Part shown: piece by piece, positions 34,558 to 38,598 of the stretch
Numbering within the stretch: the stretch's first letter is position 1
Layout: each line of letters starts with the position of its first letter
From: Prevotellaceae bacterium UBA4359
GTDB lineage: Bacteria; Bacteroidota; Bacteroidia; Bacteroidales; Bacteroidaceae
Reading direction: 5' to 3'
Assembly (NCBI GenBank): GCA_002393555.1
Contig: DGSP01000017.1
Location: forward strand, 1-38,598
Length of the DNA: 38,598 nt
Notes under the pieces: model-generated
Told to the model about the DNA's origin: nothing
Seen by the model: only the letters and a program-made list of their open reading frames with translations
Database searches by the model: none
Program-made: the position numbers and the translations under genes

Positions 34558-35023
34558 CTACATGCCATGTCTCGCAGACACTTGTTGTGTTCAAACATCA
34601 TATTAGAGCGCTTTTTTTGATATTGGTATCATTTTTTACACCGCAAAGATGATAGTTTTATCCCAAAAGCCAGCACAATCAACGGAAAAACTGCGTTTAC
34701 CAAGTAAAAAATCAGTAAAACGCAGCATCGTAAACTACACAAGAATGCTTTTTAGAACAAAGGGTATGACATGTAATCACACCCTTCAAGGGAGTCGTTT
34801 CAACCGTACCCCTTTATGAATTTCGTTCTATAACTTCCATTCACCACATTATGGGGTCGGTTAAAACCGCCCCTCCCAACCCTTATTTCGTGATTCCTGA
34901 TGTGATCGAAGGTTAAAAACGTTAAATCTTCACCTTTTCGTATCTAATCAGAATCCTTACGGTCACTTTTCTACCGTTTAGAGCGTATAACACTGATAAT
35001 CAACTAATAATAGATACGGATAT
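34558..35023. other. Right end of the element, non-coding
   Basis: No supportable gene is seen. It holds short motifs shared with other parts of the element: CATATTAGAGCGCT (34600 region) resembles CATATTAGAACGCT (21040 region), and TTTCTACCGT at 34968-34977 equals 18379-18388. A hairpin, CGGTT-AA-AACCG, lies near 34858. These could be integrase arm sites. The bspA frame resumes near 35000-35024. Confidence 0.5.
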
Positions 35024-35035
35024 TGTTCCTCGTTA
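35015..35035. other. Right chromosome-element junction (attR)
   Basis: TGT at 35024-35026 followed by TCCTCG restores the LRR pattern (C-S-S-L), matching the FSDC that ends the left half at 18241. Confidence 0.7.
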
Positions 35036-36088
35036 TCAGTGGTGAAGGTGGCTGATATTGCTGCATGGTGCGGAGTCTCTTTCTCCATGGTCGGCAACTA
35101 CCCCAAAACGAGTCCCGTGTATGTGGCCCAGCATATTCACGACAAAGACGGCAACGAAATCACCAATTTGGTGATTCCTGAGGGAGTGACAACCATTAAA
35201 AGTGCCGCCTTCTACAACTGCAAGGGACTGAAGTCGGTGGAACTGCCCAGCACTCTGACCAGTATGGGTCAATCGGCTTTTCTTCTCTGCACCAATCTGG
35301 AATCGGTCTATTCGCACATGGAAACTCCACCCACACTTAACCGAAATAACTTCGGCTACTACTCCAACAGCACCTCAAACATCACCAACAGCCGCCTTGT
35401 GCTACTGGCAGGAACGGTCGAGGACTATGCCGAAAAAGGATGGACGAGCAGTTACTTCAGGGGAGGCGTGTATGGCGACCGCGCCACGATTGGCAGTGCA
35501 GGGGTTGCCACCTACTGCAGCCCCCGACCATTAGACTTCTCCACCCTCGATGGTGTGAAAGCCTACATCGTGTCAACCTTCACTCCAAGCACTGGAATAG
35601 TGACGCTGACCAGAGTGACCGATGTGCCTGCCAACACGGGACTTGTCTTGCTGGGCGAAGCCGACACACACTACATTCCTGTTGGCACGGGAGAAACGGT
35701 GGTGTCGAACCTGCTGCTGGGTGTGACCGAACCAACGGTGCTGAGCAAAGAAGACAATCGGTACATGAACTTCGTCTTGGCCAACCTTGATGGCGAAACC
35801 GGATTCTATGCCGCAAAAGATGGCTCCACGCTTGCCGCCGGGAAAGCCTATCTTCATCTGCCCAAAGAGTTTTACAAAGACATCATGCCAGTCAACGACC
35901 ACCCCATCACCAACGGTGCTCCCCTGCGATTTGTCATCGACGAGGGCATCAGCACAAGCATTGAAGAGACAGAAGGCACACCGACCGCAAAGAACGATGG
36001 CATCTACTACAACCTGCAAGGACAGCGCGTGGACAATCCATCGCGAGGCATCTACATTGTGAATGGTAAAAGAATCTTTATCAAATAA
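35024..36088 (+). pseudogene. BspA-type protein, 3' part (separated from its start)
   Basis: The frame reads C-SSL-S-V-VKVADIAAWC, then LRR repeats (LVIPEGVTTIKSAAFYNC; VELPSTLTSMGQSAF) and a non-LRR C-terminal domain of about 250 residues ending in YYNLQGQRV and GIYIVNGKRIFIK. This terminal signature is common on Prevotella surface proteins and may act in secretion or anchoring. The segments AAWC and GNEIT(S/N)L(T/V)IPEG(I/V)TTI also occur in the 5' half (16727-18247), which supports one original gene of about 858 codons. There is no signal peptide or start of its own; a GTG at 35039 is unlikely to be used. Confidence 0.88.
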
Positions 36089-36101
36089 AAAAGCATCGGA
36101 C

Positions 36102-36293
36102 ATGAAAAGAAGCACATATCAAGCCCCCATGATGGACATCACCGTGGTGGAAACAGAAAACATGTTGGTTTTATCGGGCGGCGAACAAACCTCAGCCAAG
36201 GTTAATCCTAACAAAGAGGTGGATGCTGGCAATGCCCTATCGAACCAAAGAAGCATTTGGGGCGACAATGAATCGTCAAGAAGTCTTTGGTAA
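36102..36293 (+). CDS. Short Prevotella-type peptide, unknown function
   Basis: This 63-aa peptide begins MKRSTYQAPMMDITVVETE, then VLSGG and a polar tail ending SLW. Bacteroidales genomes often carry short ORFs of this form (MKK-x-Y-x-x-P, an acidic middle, an L-x-x-S or SGG step, polar end) next to surface protein genes; their role is unknown to me. It follows the bspA stop by 13 bp and precedes a terminator, so it was the last gene of the bspA unit before the insertion. Confidence 0.55.
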   Translation: MKRSTYQAPMMDITVVETENMLVLSGGEQTSAKVNPNKEVDAGNALSNQRSIWGDNESSRSLW

Positions 36294-36309
36294 ACAACAC
36301 CATACAAAC

Positions 36310-36354
36310 AAGCGAGGATGTGCTTCCCCTAAAAAGAGGTACACATCCTCGCTT
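36310..36354. terminator. Terminator between the peptide and fic genes
   Basis: AAGCGAGGATGTG (36310-36322) pairs perfectly with CACATCCTCGCTT (36342-36354). It lies between two convergent genes and can serve both. Confidence 0.8.
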
Positions 36355-36386
36355 GCTGTTTTCTGCCGCGCCAAAAACAGTATGCA

Positions 36387-37409
36387 TTAGAAATATGTAT
36401 TGACAGCAAAGCGGAACTGTTCGATGAATATCTGTTTGAAGGCAGATATGTTGTTTTGTTCATAGAACAATAGCATGGCTTTCTTGTAATCAATGCTGTC
36501 AACTGTGCGGAAAGATATGGGACAATAGCTGTTGGCAATAAGAATTGCATTGCTGGAGATGCGGGCAATGCGTTTATTGCCATCATTGAAGGCTTGGATA
36601 TACGAAAGCAATACCAGTACAAACAACGCTTTCTCAAAGACATTCGTTCTGCTGTTCACCAAGTCGCAAGTCTGTTGGAGAGCCTCGCGAATCTGGAACT
36701 CATTGTCAATAGGACGGTAGTTGGTACCTGTGATGCCAACACGTCGAGTACGGATGTTGCGGTCAACGCCCATATCCTTAATAAGCAGGCTGTGGATGTC
36801 TTCGATACGCGAGATGGTCAAGTGCTCCATGTAGTCGGGATTTGCAACGATGAAGTCAAGCGCATCCTTATGGTTGAGCAGCATGATGGCCTCCTCCTTG
36901 GTCTTACCTGCAGCCGTTTGTTTCTCTCTCAACAGACGTTCTGTTTCAAGCAAGGAGTAGGTGTTGCCTTCTATCTGTGATGATTTCCAACTGAGGTCAA
37001 TACCCAGACGTTCCATCTCCTTACGTTTTTGTTCGTCTGGGAGCATAGAGAAGTTTTGGGCGAACTGCTTTTGCAAAGCGTTCAGTTTGGACATCTCCTG
37101 TTCTGTGAAAAGATGTACATGACTCAAGACCTGGGGAATCAAATCGAAGTTGTAACCTGTCTGTATCTGTCGCTCATCCACCTCTTTGCTGTAATACTCA
37201 TCCAAATCGACGGGAGCGAATAGTGACGAAATATAATATTTTGTAGCCCTTGCTTTCCCTTCCACGTTGATATAGTATGAACTTGACAATTCATTAATGG
37301 CACGTTTGACGGTGGCAAGGCTTGCCTCGCCTGCCAACGCGTCTGCAATCTGTTTCGAAGATACGCCAGGATGGTCCTTGATGTAACGTAAAACGATGTT
37401 CTTATCCAT
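36387..37409 (-). CDS. Fic-domain protein with winged helix, catalytic His replaced
   Basis: This 340-aa protein has an N-terminal winged HTH (about residues 1-60, SSKQIADALAGEASLATVKR), an inhibitory helix with S143-x3-E147-G148-N149 (class II Fic), and a Fic core. The family motif HxFx(D/E)GN(G/K)R reads IQAFNDGNKR here: Gln272 stands where the catalytic His is expected, while Phe274, Asp276, Gly277, Asn278 and Arg280 remain. Fic enzymes transfer AMP to proteins; without the His, transfer should fail, so it may act mainly as a repressor through its wHTH. The operator-like array at 37421-37498 supports autoregulation. Confidence 0.85.
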   Translation of the reverse strand: MDKNIVLRYIKDHPGVSSKQIADALAGEASLATVKRAINELSSSYYINVEGKARATKYYISSLFAPVDLDEYYSKEVDERQIQTGYNFDLIPQVLSHVHLFTEQEMSKLNALQKQFAQNFSMLPDEQKRKEMERLGIDLSWKSSQIEGNTYSLLETERLLREKQTAAGKTKEEAIMLLNHKDALDFIVANPDYMEHLTISRIEDIHSLLIKDMGVDRNIRTRRVGITGTNYRPIDNEFQIREALQQTCDLVNSRTNVFEKALFVLVLLSYIQAFNDGNKRIARISSNAILIANSYCPISFRTVDSIDYKKAMLLFYEQNNISAFKQIFIEQFRFAVNTYF

Positions 37410-37420
37410 ACAAAAAATAG

Positions 37421-37498
37421 AATTGGCTCACAAAAGTACAAGAATCGGCTCAACTATGCAAGAAATTGAGCCGATTTCTTATCATTTTTGAGCCAATT
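37421..37498 (-). promoter_or_regulatory. Promoter and four-site operator of the fic gene
   Basis: Four half-sites of one motif are present: AATTGGCTCA (37421), AATCGGCTCAA (37443), and in reverse orientation TTGAGCCGATT (37466) and TGAGCCAATT (37489). On the minus strand TACTTTTG (37439-37432) is a TAnnTTTG box with TTG 20 bp upstream. One site falls between the two promoter elements and another at the start of transcription, so binding would block transcription. Confidence 0.75.
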
Positions 37499-38235
37499 TG
37501 AAAACATAGAACATGAATGAGTACCATACATTGTCTTGCAAAATTAACAAATTAACCTTTTACGATGCTGCGTAGTCTTCGTCCATCGTCAACACTTTTC
37601 ACACGTCGAAATCACGTTCTTATTACGTCAATTCGATGTAAGAGGAAATAAATGTTCAGTTCCCTGTTCCACATCTTCATCTTCCCCCCTTCCATCTTTT
37701 CAATGTTCTGTCAGGCATCATTACCACGTTCTGTCAGTCGTCATTTCAACGAATATGACGAGTGAGAGAGGGGGGGTGATGCGGGTGAGAGCGTGAACTT
37801 GATACGGGTGAGAGAGGAAGATACGGGTGCACGATGGAGGTGATGACGAAAGGAAGAACATGGTGGATACGGGTGTGCGTTCGTGGTGGATATAGGTATG
37901 CGTTCCGTGTCAACATGAATCCCCTTCCATCTTCTTCCTTTTCTCCTTTTGCCAACTTTTTCTGATTTTCCCTTTGTTGGTTCATATACCCCTTGTGAAA
38001 GTGCTTTCAGTAATGATCTTATTTGATTTAAGTTTGACTTCGTCGAGCTAAAGGTTCGCATGTGCTCAACGTCCTTGTAGTTAAGGAGTTATCGCTACGC
38101 TCGTCCTGCGGACAGGAGTTAAGCCAAATGTCATTGTCCACTGTTGGTGAATGAGTATCGGCTTAACTACTTAACTTCTTAACTACTCCCGAAAGTTGAG
38201 TTATTTGATCATTTGGTTTCATCATAAGTCTTTTT
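37499..38235. other. Gene-poor intergenic stretch
   Basis: About 740 bp with no gene that I can support. It contains a degenerate run of GATACGGGTG-like units (about 37765-37890; five copies with changes). An inverted repeat combines AGGAGTTAAGCC (about 38115) with GGCTTAACTACTTAAC (about 38160). The first part resembles decayed intergenic repeats. Confidence 0.6.
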
Positions 38236-38556
38236 TTAATCCCACAAATGTCGGAAATACTTTCTGAACAAATCAAGTCCTTGTTCCACCACCCGATTCT
38301 CTTCTTTGGAACAAGTGTGCACATATTTCATCAACTCAAAGGCATCAATCATCTTCTGAATGGCATCGTTCCATTCACGCATATCCTTCATCCCTTCTGG
38401 ATGCCCATGTTTGTCCAATGCTTTGAACGCCAGCAAACGAGGCACTATCAACTGTGCCACCGTGTTGTCGGTATTCCAGGTTTCACTTATTGGAAAGTCA
38501 TGCTTATGACTCCAGTTCTCAGAGGAGTCCTTGTCCTTCTTTCTTTTCATACTCAT
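38236..38556 (-). CDS. Small conserved-looking protein, phage-like, unknown function
   Basis: This 106-aa protein starts at ATG 38556 (MSMKRKK) or at 38550; the frame stays open to the window edge, so a longer form is possible. After a charged start it has the pattern ETWNTDNTVAQLIVPRLLAF, then GHPEGM, MREWNDAIQKMIDAFE and an aromatic end. I associate this pattern (a W..D.T.A..I.P.L step, then a W...L..M..AFE step) with uncharacterised phage and gut-bacterial proteins. No function is proposed. Confidence 0.5.
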   Translation of the reverse strand: MSMKRKKDKDSSENWSHKHDFPISETWNTDNTVAQLIVPRLLAFKALDKHGHPEGMKDMREWNDAIQKMIDAFELMKYVHTCSKEENRVVEQGLDLFRKYFRHLWD

Positions 38557-38598
38557 AAAAAACGATGTTAATCTAGTACTGGTGCGATAAAATCGCAT

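Larger units (their letters stand above)
18242..35023. mobile_element. Integrative mobilizable element inserted in bspA
   Basis: An element of about 16.8 kb separates two halves of one bspA-like gene. The left half ends FSDC, and the right half reads C-SSL-S-V-VKVADIAAWC in the frame that continues to the gene's end. It carries HTH/Zn-finger, tyrosine integrase, membrane protein, Xis-like HTH, DUF3987, primase-like and MobV relaxase genes, then cargo (RND pump, half EamA, two-component system, PAP2 protein). It has a relaxase but no type IV secretion genes, so it should be mobilized by a helper element, as with Bacteroides NBU/Tn4555-type units. Its A+T content looks higher than the flanks by eye. 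Confidence 0.88.

Noticed and set aside
37741..38061. Minus-strand ORF of 106 aa
   Set aside because: Low-complexity translation of degenerate GATACGGGTG repeats; no start signal or domain.

Overview
The window looks like chromosomal DNA of a Bacteroidales bacterium, most likely Prevotellaceae (Prevotella/Segatella-like). The reasons are BspA-type leucine-rich-repeat genes, Bacteroidetes -7 promoter boxes (TAnnTTTG, several preceded by TTG or TTTG about 20 nt upstream), little Shine-Dalgarno signal, DUF6057-type membrane proteins, and a Bacteroidetes-style integrase/DUF3987/primase/MobV mobile module. No rRNA, tRNA or CRISPR array was seen.

Layout. (1) 1-8340: a Cys-type glutathione peroxidase, then a four-gene operon (DUF6057-like membrane protein, PD40 lipoprotein with a CxxCH motif, second DUF6057-like protein, DPP-IV-type peptidase). 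The operon is preceded by a structured untranslated leader and closed by a perfect 20-bp terminator hairpin. (2) 8341-12511: a tiny minus-strand ORF, a MATE transporter, truA, a GxxExxY (PD-(D/E)XK-like) protein bracketed by members of a palindromic repeat family, and an EamA transporter. (3) 12517-15586: an ECF sigma factor, a putative anti-sigma factor and a secreted protein of unknown function. (4) 15602-16240: a scrapyard holding an AraC C-terminal remnant, a copied tail of the EamA gene, another palindromic repeat and three palindromes at exact 24-bp spacing. (5) 16203-16727: a canonical promoter followed by about 430 nt of untranslated RNA that ends in a terminator with an apparent antiterminator pairing, then the bspA-like gene.

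(6) The bspA-like gene is cut in two by an integrated element of about 16.8 kb (about 18242-35023). The two halves rejoin in frame at a TGT codon. The element encodes a zinc-finger/4xHTH protein, tyrosine integrase, a membrane protein, Xis-like HTH, DUF3987 ATPase, a toprim/zinc-ribbon primase-like protein and a MobV relaxase. Its cargo is a lone RND pump, a half-size EamA protein, a two-component system and a double-PAP2 (LpxF-like) protein with a barrel-like tail. The cargo suggests envelope or antimicrobial-peptide resistance; this is inference. A mirror-symmetric array of ten TGCAC boxes sits just before the primase-like gene.

(7) 35024-38598: the rest of bspA, a short Prevotella-type peptide, a Fic/winged-helix protein lacking the catalytic His with a four-site operator at its promoter, a roughly 740-bp gene-poor stretch, and the start of a small unknown protein running to the window edge.
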